From the NCBI GenBank assembly GCA_013368315.1, contig JAACJM010000272.1:1-64000 (forward strand): 64,000 nt of DNA, given 5' to 3'. Origin of the DNA: Tetrapyrgos nigripes (taxonomy: Eukaryota > Basidiomycota > Agaricomycetes > Agaricales > Campanellaceae). Of the stretch, positions 11,033 to 22,990 are shown piece by piece; the first letter of the stretch is position 1, and the number at the start of each line of letters is the position of its first letter. Position numbers and translations under genes: made by a program. A model generated the notes under the pieces. That model searched no databases and had not been told where the DNA came from. It saw only the letters and a list, made by a program, of their open reading frames with translations.

Positions 11033-11593
11033 CCGACAAACCTAGGTACACTCTATCAGCCGTTGTCGATCCTTTCACTGATGCAGCCTTGGCGGATTCG
11101 CTGGTCATTGCTGAATACCTCGATAAGGCGTATCCTGATAAACCTTCACTTATGCCATCCAACACTAAAGGCGTTGTTGCATTTGGCATTTGAACAAGTA
11201 GTCTTCTCCAATATCGATCCCATGTTTTCACAATTCATCCTCATCAAGCTTTGCGACGTGGTCAATCCAGCTAGCGAGGAATAATTCAGGAGGGGTAGAG
11301 TTTCACTCTTTGGGAAAAGTGTCGAGAATCTGGTTCCCAAAGGTAAAAGTGCCAAGGAAGAATGGAACAAACTCGAAGCGGGTTTCACGAAGATTGCAGA
11401 GTGCATGAATAAAAATAATAAGTTTATTATGGGAGATACTGTCTCTTTTGCCGACTTTGTGATCGGTGGGTGGCTTATCATGTCCAAAATTGCTTGGGGT
11501 GAAGATAGTAAGGAATGGAAGGATATCGCAGAATGGCATGACGGAAGATGAGGTAGATTGGTGAAGATTTTGGAGCCGTACTATGGAAAATAG
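11033..11593 (+). pseudogene. GST copy C, truncated and frameshifted
   Basis: Similarity to the other GSTs starts abruptly inside exon 2 (DKPRYTLSAVVDPFTDAALADSLVIAEYLD); exon 1, intron and promoter are missing. Frame is lost near 11,165-11,180 (an extra base in GTTGTTGC), the aligned SEEYFRR has a stop (GAATAA at 11,279-11,284), and the WHDGRW region has a TGA. The pieces keep the family order to the old stop at 11,591-11,593. Its 3-prime flank matches that of GST A, so C-D mirrors A-B. Confidence 0.75.
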
Positions 11594-12059
11594 CTCACCT
11601 GAATTTCTGAATGTACTGACGCTGTTTCCAATCGGCGAAACTCGTGTGTGATAGCTGAGTAGCGAGTATACGAGTTTGATATACGCCTCCAAGTTGATTG
11701 CTGAGCAGCCTCCTCTCTGTCAAGTGCTATATAGAACAAATTGTCAGCAACTTGAAAGGTGATTGCCAAAAGGAGGGGAGAAATGCGCTGAAGAATCAGC
11801 AGCCGTACTTTCCTTGCTAAGCAAGTATAGCGAGCGTTAAGCGTGATATAGTCTTCAATTGGTCTTTTGCTAAGCATAGTCAGCAATGAATTGGCAATGA
11901 CTCAGGATGAACGCAGATCATACGTGACCAAACGAAAATGAACGAGGATGTCGGAACAGGTCGGAACGTGACAGCAAGATACTTCCAGACAAGTAGGTCC
12001 TATAAGACTGAGAGGAATCAGAGACGAAAGCATACTCAGAAATCAGCACCAAAGCGATA
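11594..12059. repeat. Duplicated GST spacer/promoter block (copy before GST D)
   Basis: The first part (to ~11,712) matches the tail after GST A (CTCACCTGAATTTCTGAATG, GATAGCTGAGTAGCGAGTAT). The second part (11,797-12,059) matches 1,985-2,236. The presumed core promoter of GST D is TCCTATAAGAC at 11,998-12,008, about 55 bases before the ATG, as in GST B (2,176-2,185). Confidence 0.6.
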
Positions 12060-12860
12060 ATGGCAGACAAGACAATCATCTTCTACGACTTCCCTTCCAA
12101 GAACGGTAGCTGGAACGCTTTCGCTCTCAGGATCAGGTACGAACACACAAGAATTAATGCCATAAATATTGCAACTTACTAACACTTCTCCACCAGACTT
12201 GCGCTGAATTACAAGGGTCTTCCTTTCAAAACCGTCTGGGTCGAATATCCCGATGTCGAAGCGACCTTGAAAGCTGCCGGCATTCCCCCAACAACCAAAT
12301 GGCCCGACTCCGGCAAACCTAGGTACACTCTACCGGCCATCGTCGATCCTTCCACCGGTACAGCCTTGGCAGATTCGCTGGCCATTGCTGAATACCTCGA
12401 TAAGGCGTATCCTGATAAGCCTTTACTCATGCCATCCAACACCAGGGCGTTGCAGGTGGCATTTGAAGAGGCAGTCCCCTCCAGTATCGGCCCCTTGTTC
12501 CAGTTCATCCTCATCAAACTTTGCGACGTGGTCAATCCAGCTAGCGAGGAATACTTCCGGAGGACTAGAGCTTCACTCTTCGGGAAGAGTGTCGAGGATC
12601 TGGTTCCCAAAGGTGAAAGTGTCAAGGTGGAATGGAAGAAAGTCGAAGACGGGTTCGGGAAGATTGCGGGATGGATGAAAGAGGATAAGTTCATCATGGG
12701 AGATACTGCGTCTTTTGCCGATTTTGTGATCGGCGCGTTCCTTATCATGTCCAAGATTGCTTGGGGTGAAAATAGTCAGGAGTGGAAGGACATTGCGGGA
12801 TGGCACGATGGAAGATGGAGTAAATTGGTGAAGAATTTGGAGCCGTACTATTCGAACTAG
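12060..12860 (+). CDS. Glutathione S-transferase D, intact FuA/etherase-like, 246 aa
   Basis: Two exons, 12,060-12,136 and 12,197-12,860, with one 60-nt GT-AG intron, give an uninterrupted 246-aa protein. Residues ~5-90 form the thioredoxin-like domain: MADKTIIFYDFPSK start, FKTVWVEYPDVE, the cis-proline in TLPAIVDPSTG, and ADSLAIAEYLDKAYPDKP, whose Asp-Ser pair normally holds the gamma-glutamyl part of glutathione. The rest is the helical domain (FGKSVEDLVPKGE, GWMKEDKFIMGDTASFADFVIG, WHDGRWSKLVKN). The FYDFPSK start and the pattern around the cis-proline suggest the fungal FuA class, related to bacterial beta-etherases and expanded in wood-decay fungi; this assignment is from memory. It is the only undamaged member of the four copies and probably cytosolic, having no signal peptide. 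Confidence 0.88.
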
Positions 12861-13293
12861 TTCATTTGAAGTCACGTAACGTACTTGCAGCGGACAAGAA
12901 ATGATACTCATTGTCGACGATTGAAGCTTGAAGAATGCATTGCCAACTGGAGACTGTAGTGGGAGTGTGCGCGTTTGATGCCATGAGAAACTTTCTGTTT
13001 GACGCGTCGGGTAGCTCCCGACTTGAGGCTCCTTTCTTCACTACCACCACCTTCCTACTTCTGCAGCCGCCCTGTGAAGACTTTTACCTTATTACCCTTT
13101 ATCTTCTCTGTCCTCGCCCAAGCTGAAACTCTTCTGAACGCTCTCCAGGTGCCCGACAGAACACCACACATCCGTCTCGTTTTTCGTAAGTTTTCAAGTC
13201 GCATCTCCTCACTTTCGTCGCCATTGTCTCTTTGTTATCGTCAAGTTCTCGCTTTGCATTGCATCCTTAACTCGTACTCCTTAATCATTAATC
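12861..13293. other. Intergenic region between GST D and the LRR gene
   Basis: No gene. It matches 3,035-3,736 apart from an insertion there. Pyrimidine-rich stretches (TCGTTTTTCG, CTTTCGTCGCC, TCTTTGTTATCG) precede the ATG at 13,294 and are likely promoter/5-prime UTR of the LRR gene. Confidence 0.5.
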
Positions 13294-16200
13294 ATGGCTT
13301 ATCAACGCACCCGCAACTTGAGCACCAGCTCCAGCGAAACCCTCGTTCCAACCATTGATCCCGAGAACCCTCTTTACTGCCCTTCCGTCTCAGCTGCCTC
13401 ATACCTTAATTCTATTCGTCATCAACTTGGCGTTCCTAATCTCGATATGGAAAACAGTCCCGACGCGAAAGTCTACAGCATCAGCGGTCTCGCAAGTAAC
13501 ACTCCTAATCATATCATCAGACAAAGCCTCAAAAAGATCGTGGCCGATTCTGGGTCCGTAAGCGTCGTTCTAACGCGCATATACCCGCACCCCTGGCTAA
13601 GGAAAACAAGTTGAAGCTCAAACGCGCTATGAAGAAAGCTCAAGCACAAGGAAAGGAATTGTCGTCGTTTGCTCGGTCGCTTGGACAGGTACTTTTACAG
13701 GCCGAGAAGGAGAGAGAGAAGCAGAAGCTATCGATGATTGCGGTGCAGAAAAAGCAGGAGATGGATGTGGTTGAGAAAGGGAAGGAGGCGCAGCAGCAGG
13801 AGCATCCCCCGGCCCAGGTTCAGGCTCAAGACAATAAGAAGAAGACACAGACCAAGAAGAAACAGAAGACGACTAAGCCAGTCATTTTGAGGTCGACACG
13901 GGTGATTGCGTCGACTTTGGCACTCCTCAAGTTTTATGGGGTCCTAGTACCGCGAAAAACTCGAAGAACCACAGTCCACGCGCGACGACGAAGGTCAGGT
14001 CAAGGCCGATACGGAAGACCAGGAAGGATAAGGCGGCCACCGCAGCTTCTATTGCCAGTACCGGGACGGGTGTCCCTGCCCAGTCCGCTATCTTCCACCC
14101 GCCTCATCCAGACATCAATTTTGACTTTACATTTCTAATGGCCGACACATCACCCATCCGTCTCCCGCCTTTACCTCCCATTCCTACCTCATCAGCTGCC
14201 TCGCGAAAATTCTTTGGGATTTCCATGCCTTCGCCAGAGATTGCTGTCTCGCCTATTCTTCCCATACCGGGCACTTGGACTGATATGCCTGTTGTGGAGG
14301 AGGAAGTCGCTCCAGTGCCTCTCTTTCTGCCCTCTTCGATTGCATTTAGAGCTCGTGCTGGCCGCGAACTGCGTTTTTCGTCGAGGTTCTCGATTTCGTC
14401 GGTTCTGGAGGTTGGAGACGACGAAGACATTATCTCGCCAATTGCTCGGGTTCAGGCTCAAGCGAAAGGCAAAGCGAAGAAAGGTGTCGATGGTGGTCTT
14501 ATTGAGTCGATGGACAAGAAGAAGAAGCAGAAGAGCAAGACTGGAGCTGGAACTGGAGACGAGGGAGACAGGAAGCGTCGCTTGGAAGAAGCGTTCCCGC
14601 AGCTTTTGCGTGGTCGTGGTGCGTTTAGGAGGTCGTTCCTTGGTGTGGAGGATGGGAAGGAGAGAAAGAAGAGGAAGTCTGGGGACGTGGACGTTGCAAT
14701 GGCTGACGCTGATGCAGACGGCTCTGGCTACGCTGATGCCGATAGAGCCACTGCCATGCTCATGGGTGTGGTTCCTGGTGATCCAGGGAAGGAAGGTGAA
14801 GTCGAGGAAGACGACACGCTGATCAGTGAGCTTGTTGAGCTTCGTCAGGAGAACGAGACAGGACCATTGGGTGTAGTGGAGAATTGGAGAGAGGTAGAGG
14901 CGAAGAGGAAGAAGAAGACAGGGTTTCCGCCTAGGAGTTTTCCAGCTTTTGCCGGGTACGTGTATTCGCCTTTGTTCAGGGGTACTGCGTCCCAGGGAGT
15001 GGCGATGGTTGCAAGAGGGGACGATGGAGATGAGGATAGTTCAGAGAACAGGATTAGAGAGTTAGAAGGTATACTTGGGTTTTTGGGCTTTATTTCAACT
15101 TTGGCTGACTACTATCTACTTTTTACAGACACGCTCTACGGCCCACCCATCGGTACCGAGACACCCAGGGGCTTCGGGGCTCTCGCCAAGCGTCTCGACG
15201 AGATGATACCCGGTATCAAGCTCGGTGAGCGTCTGACTGGACTAGCAACGCCCAGCGAAAGCAGTTACCGCCATATGCAACACTTTCTCGCTGGCGTCTC
15301 GATGCCAAAGCACGGTGGTACTAGTAGAGCAGAACGAACGCATCAAGGAGTCGTGGATTTTCTTGGTGGAGAGGGGTTGCTGAATGAGAGAATTTTGGAG
15401 GTGTTTAGAAGTTCGGAGGTAAGAAAGGTCGTGTTAGGGTCATCGGTTGCGGATGAGGGTGGGTTGAATATGGGTGGAAGGGGGGTGTTTGATGGTGAGT
15501 GTTTTTCTTCAGTGTTTTGATATTTTGGTTGGAGTTTGGTACTGACGATGTGCGTCTAGTGCTCAACAAGCCGAACAGCTTTTTGTTCTTGACTGAAATC
15601 GACTTTGGAGGTACCAAGATTGAAGATGTGGACTTGGTCAAGGTTGGAAGATTACCTCGTCTCGCGATTGTTGGGCTTGATAACACAGGTATTGGGAACG
15701 AGGGGTGAGTATTACGTGTGCTCTGTGCCCTGTTCGTTCATTCAGTCATTCTGACGTCGAAATTGATATACATAGTGTCTTCCACCTCGTCCCGCTCAAA
15801 CAAACTCTACTCCAACTCTCCGTTGCTATGAACCCCAATGTAGACGATGAAGGCGTTCCGGCACTCATCATGTTGTACAAGTTGAGAAAGTTGTGCATAG
15901 TGGATACAGGCATTGGGATGGATGGGTTGAGGAAGATGGCTAGGGTGATTAATGAGGAGATGAGAGCTATGGATGTTGAGATTCCGATAAAGTGTGAGGA
16001 GTATATTGAGTGTGAGTTGATTAGTGTCAGTACTTGACTACAATGTGTACTGACGCATCCTCTCTCTCTCTTTACAGCCATACCCAGGCAATATCTCCTC
16101 CAGCCTCAACCACCTCTTATAGCGATCCCAACGTTGTGTAGCAGGCTTTCTGCTGGAGCGTTGAAGAGGAATTTGGAAGCTCATAGAGAGGTGAATAGGG

Positions 16201-16337
16201 ATATTTTGGCTGGTGGGACGAAGGAGGAGATGAAAGATAGGTTAGAGAGGATTTTGAAGAGGAGAGAGGTTGATATCGTTGTTTGGGGGATGATTTTCGG
16301 TCATGGTGACACTGACCATGGCCGGTCGATGCAGTGA
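13294..16337 (+). pseudogene. Large LRR-containing gene, two apparent frameshifts (~920 codons)
   Basis: Starts MAYQRTRNLSTSSSETL. Near 13,543 the frame must shift one base to continue as DRFWVRKRRSNAHIPAPLAK and a Lys/Gln/Ala-rich helix-forming stretch (KRAMKKAQAQGKELSS). Near 13,880-13,890 a second shift leads to VDTGDCVDFGTPQVLWG and a long disordered, basic and acidic region. Introns at 15069-15128, 15495-15559, 15705-15775 and 16012-16077 splice in frame. The C-terminal part has leucine-rich repeats ([34 protein letters not shown]) and ends with a SAP-like helical stretch (GTKEEMKDRLERILKRREVD) before the stop. The two breaks lie in otherwise good coding sequence, so they may be real mutations or assembly errors. 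LRRs usually bind proteins; no role can be assigned. First-exon and last-exon pieces recur at 3,737 and 41,734. Confidence 0.6.
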
Positions 16338-18948
16338 ACTTGATGTGTGATTCGCTTTTTCGAAAATGTTTTCCTAGTGTATGTTCTCCGTAATTGTTGT
16401 CTCGTTCGTCGTTGTCTATACTGTACCATTTCGACCGAAAGTTCAGTAACGCATAACAGGGGGGTCTGAACTGAGGTTTGTTGGTTTGCGTGATGCACTT
16501 TTTGCGACCAAAGTACTTTGAGAGTGTAGCAGTTCCAGATAATCATAATATTACTGGATGACTTATTGAACCACTTGGTACACTACTAGATGTTACCTCT
16601 TCCGATTCGAACGTCCCAGATTGACCATTTTCAGAGAGTTTTGTGTCAGCACGTAAATACCTCATGTGTCACTCATCATTAAAGCACAAAAAAAATTCAA
16701 AGAGTTCCTATGCATATCCTCAACATATTCCGAAGTGCTCCGAGGATCATTGTCTCCTGTTCAGTCAACATGAGTCGAGGCAACGAGGAGAATGGTGCGT
16801 TAAGCGCCCAGTAGAAGCGTGTGAAAGTCTCTCGAAGGGTTAGAGTTTTATTCTGTGGTGGACTGGGACCGACAAAATTTCAGCATAGCTGAAGGCGTTA
16901 TCAGCATAGTAGAAGCTCATCCAACGCTACCGAATGAGCGCATGGGACTGGGTGCAATGTGTTGGTGTTCAATTCGACGCAAATTCGACATAAAGTCGAC
17001 ATTTATTTGCCGGTCCGTCGATTTGAACTCCGACGACGCGTCATCCCGATCGTCTAATGAGTGAGATTACACCGTTCTGAGTTCAGCAACGGCGTGGACT
17101 GGGGAAGCGTGTCAGTTGGTGAAGGTGAGAGGTTATTGTACCGCCGGTGTGTATGTCGCTTCCTTCTCTGCTTTATTCCCTCACGCATATCTTTTCTTCA
17201 GATCCATGCGTTAGGATTTGGCACAGCACCGTGCGTTCGCTGCCAGGGATGTAGTCCGTCAAAACCTCAACACACCTCAATAGTTTGATACACGCTCATC
17301 GGCTGTGGTCTATGAGACATGTTTCCTTTTGTTCTTCACGCTCCCGATGCTGATTGGACTGTTCTTGCTGCGATAGATTTCGTTTCGTTTCGCTGTTGCT
17401 CGGGTCGTTTGGATTGAAGGAGAGGTTCTTAGCGAATGAGAAGTCGGCCGGGCAGTATAGGTACATAGGAAGGTCGTAGTCACTGTCCCTGTAGTTAGTT
17501 GCACCTCATGTTTAGATAGTTCTTGGCCAATACATATACTTTCTGCATTTTTAACGAATCCTGAGTGGTCGTACGTACAGTATCCTGCATCCAAATCTGC
17601 ATGATTGCGCATTACCTGGTATAAACGACGGTCTAATCTGACTAGAGTGCAGGTAGGTATGTGCATAATCCATGTATAATTGAGTATGTCGACGATGCAC
17701 TCGTGGGTTGTAACACACCATGCCCGAAATTTGTATGTCCGGGTATAATTCGCATGAGACTCCAAGTCTCCTGGGGGAGGCGTCTTGCCTATCCTCCTCG
17801 GGGTCTCGTTCGACAACGTAGATCCGACTTAATACCCACTAAAATCCCGTTGTTAGGGACCCAGTCGTCTGGCGTTTTCCGAATTTTATACATGTCATTA
17901 GTAAATTACAGCGCTTTCGGAAAACCTTGTCTTCCGCAGTTTTCTCGAAGCCAAAAGCCGATGTCTCGCCTAAGTAGGCATTCACATGCTGCAGTACTGT
18001 ACATAGGAACTTGATACAAATCTATGTACGGTTCTAAGAGGGTATTCTGAATCTGTGTACTCCGATACTTTCTTTCCATGGTCTTTCAGCACATCAGCGA
18101 AGACATGAAAGTAAGGGCACTATGGCTCCTTGAAGAAGGATGCCTATCTTCTCGGTAGATTTTGCTACTTGTACTACTGTAACTATGTCCTCGACCATTG
18201 CCCCCGTAGTTCTCCCTGGTTCTTCCTCTTTTCCCTTTGGTTGGACCCTCCTGATAGAAATCTATGTAAGGTACTAAGCATGTCGACGCCTGCGGCGCCT
18301 ACATACTTAGGCGAGATATCGCTTACTTGGGTGAATTACAATGCAGGATGTCAGCCTTTAAGCACTGACGGAATCCCGCTTCACTTGATTGACCAAACCC
18401 AAAACAGAGTACTGATCAAGCCCTCCGAGGAGGAGTCTGTTCGGCAGCGCTAGGACGTCCTCAGCGTCAGGACGGATTTTGTTCTAGCCATCAATGTAGC
18501 CTTATATAGTAGGGACCTTCAAAGTTGGACGGTAGAAGTTAGCGCCCGTATTTCGTTTTCGGTTTTTGGCTTACCAATGTCACGCCCGGTCTGTGGTCCA
18601 AGTAGTCATTATTAGAGAAAGAAATACGAGCAAGGCACATCTATAACATCATCTTTCACCATTTATTCCAGCTTTTCAGTACCCACATTTTTAGCACCTT
18701 CCACGCAATAGATTAGAGCAGAAAAAATGACAGCACACGTTAGGGGCATCGACACTCCAGTTGAGTTAGGTTCAAACTGCGTGTCAAGTGCGCGCACATC
18801 ACACTTCACATTGCACAGCCGTTCCTCGGTTAGATCGGCTTACGGTAAGCTTCGGCGTTAATATCCTGTTTTGGCAAGAGGGTCCAAACCACTGATCGGG
18901 AGTCTCCATCACGGCATGCACGTTCCGACGGCAATGTGCTCAAGCTGC
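16338..18948. other. Long stretch with no confident gene
   Basis: The first ~100 bases are the 3-prime UTR of the LRR gene (repeated at 41,830-41,935). The rest has only short open frames with no recognised motif; the longest (17,310-17,816, minus) has no coding-like features. Related phrases ATCTATGTACGGTTCTAAG (18,021) and ATCTATGTAAGGTACTAAG (18,258) suggest old repeats. Confidence 0.4.
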
Positions 18949-19146
18949 CATCAGTGAAAATGACGCTACGATCTAACGACGTTCCGGCGGTTCCATCAAT
19001 AGGAACTGTTCTGGTATGATGCAACATCGTTGGAACTCAGTTGCATCACTATTGGAACAATGAGAACGGTTCTGGTTCATAGAACGCTGTTGGAACCATT
19101 CAGAACTGTTCCTGATTATGCAACATAATTAGACTGAAGTGGAACT
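18949..19146. repeat. Left TIR and GGAAC/GTTCC subterminal array
   Basis: After the terminal repeat come about nine GGAAC or GTTC(C/T) words, several forming palindromes (GGAACTGTTC, GAACGGTTC). Such arrays next to the ends are typical transposase-binding sites. Confidence 0.6.
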
Positions 19147-19417
19147 TGTTGAGCAGGCTATGTTCTATATACGTAGCGGCAACTGCATACTTACCTGGGG
19201 ATGTAAAAGTGCTTGTTAGAGGTTAAGAGCGATGAGTGTTAAGGGAAATCCTTATTCTTGTAGGGCAATCTACGAGCCCTTATATACTGTTCTAGATAGT
19301 ACATGTGACTACTTATCTAAGAACTTCTAATGTACAGTAAGCGTAACTAACTAGATTACTATCTAATTTATATCTAATCTAGTGTTGATGGCTGCTTACT
19401 AATTCGCCAATTCAACA
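19147..19417 (-). repeat. Copia 3-prime LTR (271 bp)
   Basis: Matches 25,645-25,928 across its length, without the 13-bp duplication. TGTTGA/TCAACA ends form a short inverted repeat. Confidence 0.93.
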
Positions 19418-19432
19418 CTCCCCTTGCTAAGC
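19418..19432 (-). other. Copia polypurine tract
   Basis: On the minus strand the sequence just before the 3-prime LTR is AGCAAGGGGAG, the usual purine primer for plus-strand DNA synthesis. Confidence 0.7.
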
Positions 19433-19538
19433 TGCATCATTAGTGCGCGTAAGCATAAAGGCGCTATAAGCAGCCGAGATTCATCTTTGTTATTTGAGAT
19501 ACATTGTACCAAGGTTCTATGATACGTTATACCAAGGC

Positions 19539-20948
19539 TCAACTAGTATAAAATTGAAGCCCTAGTTGTGATCTAAACTTCTCGAATTTTAGTTTGCCAA
19601 GGTTCTTTGTAAACATATCAGCAGGGTTATCGCTTCCTTCTATGAATTTTACTGTGACGTTTTCATTTGCGACATGTTCACGGATGAAGTGATATTTTAC
19701 CGCAATGTGTTTTGAACGTCGTTCTGTAACAGGATTGGATGCGATGAAGATAGATCCTTGATTGTCCCCATAGATGTCTATTGCTTTCATCTTGATGTTA
19801 AGTTCTTCTAAGAGAGCTTTTATCCAGATGACTTGGCAACTACAATCACTAAGAGCCATATACTCAGCTTCAGTAGAGCTTAACGCAGTTGTAGTTTGAG
19901 CTCTGGAGGCCCAGGAGAAAGTACCACGAGCTAGCATTAGGAAGAAGCCAGTATGTGATTGGTGGTTGTTTGGGTCTGATGCCCAATCAGAGTCTGTGTA
20001 TGCAGCGAGACCAGTTCCTAATGGATCTGATTCAGTGATCTTCTTCTTGGATCCATCGTACACTAATGCGTAGTGTCGAGTACCTAAAAGGTAACAGCAA
20101 ATCCAGAGAGCTTTAGTTAGATGATCATCTGAAGGATTCGCAGCGTGCTGTGCCATTTTAGTAACAGCGAAAGCGATGTCAGGACGAGTTCCTAACATTA
20201 TGTAAAGAAGAGATCCGATGACAGTTTGATATTTCTGTCGAAGGACTGGGTCAACTGGGGATTTGTTTTTTATAGGATAGTATCCTGCAGGTAATAGAGT
20301 AGCAGAAGCTTTCGCGTTTTGCATACCGCATCGTTCTAGTACCTTTTCAAGGTAGGCGCATTGATCGAGATAGATTTTGCTGCCTTTCCTGACGATGTTC
20401 ATCCTAAGAAATTCTTTGGCATCGCCAAGATCCCTGCATTCCCATTTCTTCATAAATTTTGCTTTTGGTTTGAGCACTAGCTGTTTGTCTGCTCCACAGA
20501 ATAGAGCATCATCGACATAGACAACGGCAATTACAATGTAACCGTTTTGATTATATACGAAGATTCCGGCATCAGAGTTGATTCGCTTGAAACCAATTTC
20601 TGCCATGGACTTGTTGAGACCTTTCCACCAAGCAAGACCGGCTTGCTTAAGTCCATATAGAGCGCGAAGTAGCCAAATGACTTTGCGTTCTTTTCCAGGT
20701 TCTATAAAACCTTCCGGTTGTTCCATATAGATCTCTTCTTCGAGTATGCCATAAAGATAGGCACTACAGACATTGACACCTGAGATGTGCCAATTATTGA
20801 GGGCTGCCAATGTGAAGACTAGGCACACCATCTCGAAGCAAACAACTGGAGAGAAGACTTGATCGAAGTCTAGACCTTCAATCTGTGAGAAACCTTTAGC
20901 GACGAGTCTCGCCTTTTTTCGACCATCAGTTTTGATGTCAAAGACCCA
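19539..20948 (-). pseudogene. Copia reverse transcriptase and RNase H
   Basis: The frame is the continuation of the integrase reading frame after the TGA at 20,949-20,951: WVFDIKTDGRKKARLVAKGF, DFDQVFSPVV, then EEEIYMEQPEGF and the catalytic YVDDALF of reverse transcriptase. The RNase H part has AAYTDSDWASD, SSTEAEYMAL and the end IREHVANENVTVKFIEG...DMFTKNLG. It ends at a stop at 19,539. No other break is seen in this 470-codon part, so the TGA (from an expected CGA arginine in KNRWVF) is probably recent. Confidence 0.88.
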
Positions 20949-22990
20949 TCAGTTTTTTATGACTTTCCTATTCTCAGGATGATCTACAAGTTGGAAAGTT
21001 CCGTGCCTGCGAAGTACCTCTAGTTCTTCATGGCAAGCGATTCTCCATTCCTCTTGCTCTCTATCTGGTAAGAGCGATATTTCTCGGAGTGTCCATTCGC
21101 GGGGAGATTTAGAGTCAATTGCATTATTAAGCAAGAGATTTATCATCTGTACTCCCCCTTCCCGGCATAGTTGTGCCTGATCTTCTAAAAGATTGTTTCC
21201 ATCTGTATTAGATGCAGAATTCTCATCGTCTGATGTGGACGAGTGTGGTCTGAGACCTTCATCAGCGTCTCCTGAGTCACTTTGTCCTGCAGAACTAGGA
21301 CTGGGATCCTGTGGTTCTGCAGCTGCAGTCCCGTGTTGCTGGTTTAGCTGTCGCCATGCCTCACGTTCTCTTGCAGCTCTATCAGTGTCGCGATTATCAG
21401 CTGCGACCTGTCTATCTGCATCACGTGCATGCACGCCAGGGGGCTGAGTGCTCCCCTGTCTCCAGGCTTGATTAGAGTCTGGTACAAATGTTTTTGGTGC
21501 TCTCCTATCACATTGAGTTCGTCTAGGTGCAGGAGGTGGATTCGGTGATTGCCTTGGTCGCCTCGGAGGTGTCTGTGGAAGCTGAGGTGGTGTATCAGGT
21601 TCAGATTCAGATCTCGAAGGTGGCGTTTCCAGTGGCGATCTCCACGGACTCTGTCTGTTAGCATCGTCATGCCGTACATCAGGTCTCCTTTTGGAAGGTG
21701 CGTTGGATGGTATGTAAAAATGCTCGTCTTCATCTTCGCCGAACATTTGAGGAGTATCCTCATTAGGATCGTTTGGAACATTTTTCGACGTTATAGGAAG
21801 TCGTTTAGAGTTTGTTGTGCTTTTGTCACATCGAGGAAACAAAGTTTTGTTGAATACTGCTTGTGGTGCAGTGAATAATGCATTGTTCTTTCTTATGAAT
21901 AGATCACCATGTCTGCCTGGGGCGGGACCAAGATAGGTCATAAGTTCTGTTTTGGAAGCGAGTTTGTTCTTTCGAATTTTCGCTGGAACGTAGACATATG
22001 CTCCGCAGCCAAGTACACGTAAGTGGTCCATATGAGGCTTTTTCTTTTCAAGAACTTCATATGGTGTTATCCAGTCATGTCGCCACATCGGAGTGCACAT
22101 ATACAAATATACTGCATGTGTAACACAAAATTCCCACCAGCTGTCAGGAAGACACGCGTGTTTGCGCATCGCCTCAGCTTTATCCATTATAGTGCACATG
22201 AGGCGCTCAGCACGACCATTTTGTTGGGGGGTATATGGTGCACTTTGTAGGATCTTGATGCCTTTGTCTTTCAACATTTCGATGAAGGCACCTTTGATAT
22301 ATTCTCCCCCTGCATCGGACATCCATTGTTCGACTTTAGACTTGTATTGATTCTCAACCATGGCGAGCCATTGGTGAGTTACGTGTACTGGCGTTTTCTT
22401 ATTGTTCAATAGAAATGCCCATGCGTTAGATGTAAAGTCGTCCAAGAATATTATCATGTAATTGAATTTGTGGTACAATTCAGTGGGGAATTCTTTGAGA
22501 TCCGAATGAATTAATTCAAAGGGACACGACGCCCGTCTTTCTGATGGTGGGTAAACTCGTTGTGGTGTTTTTCCTTCGAGACATCCACAGCATATTGGTG
22601 GTTGTAATGGAATATTGAATTCTGGCCAGCCGTCGGTATGTGTTCGAAGATGTTTGAGAACATCACGAGAAGGGTGACCAGCGTGTTGATGTGCTAAGTC
22701 AAAGTTGATTTCATAAATCATAGCGTCTGCCAAGGAGGCAACGTCAGTTTTGGTGTGAGGAAGATAGTAAATGGTATCTTCTGGTGATTGTTTGGTAAAT
22801 GTCAACCAGTGACGATGCATTGCATTTCCATCTACATCTGTCATTTTGTCATGCTTCATCAGCATGATCCTCTTGTCTGATCCATGAACTGTCACTCTGT
22901 CTGATTGTAGAAATGTGCCAAGTGACAGTAATCGTTGATTTAGATCGGCAACATAGTAAACAGGGGCAACTTTGAGTAACGAGATCCCTG
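20949..22990 (-). pseudogene. Copia integrase region
   Basis: After a one-base frame change near 22,990-22,995 the frame reads SLLKVAPVYYVADLNQRLLSLG, then the zinc-binding part (HQHAGHPSRDVLKHL ... CCGCLEGK) and the DDE core: HSDLKEF (first Asp), MSDAGGEY (second Asp) and NGRAERL (Glu), spaced as in retroviral-type integrases. A disordered Pro/Arg-rich linker follows (TPPRRPRQSPNPPPAP). The frame ends at TGA 20,949-20,951. Confidence 0.88.

Noticed and set aside
17310..17816. 168-codon minus frame
   Set aside because: No recognisable domain and composition like non-coding sequence; nothing supports it.
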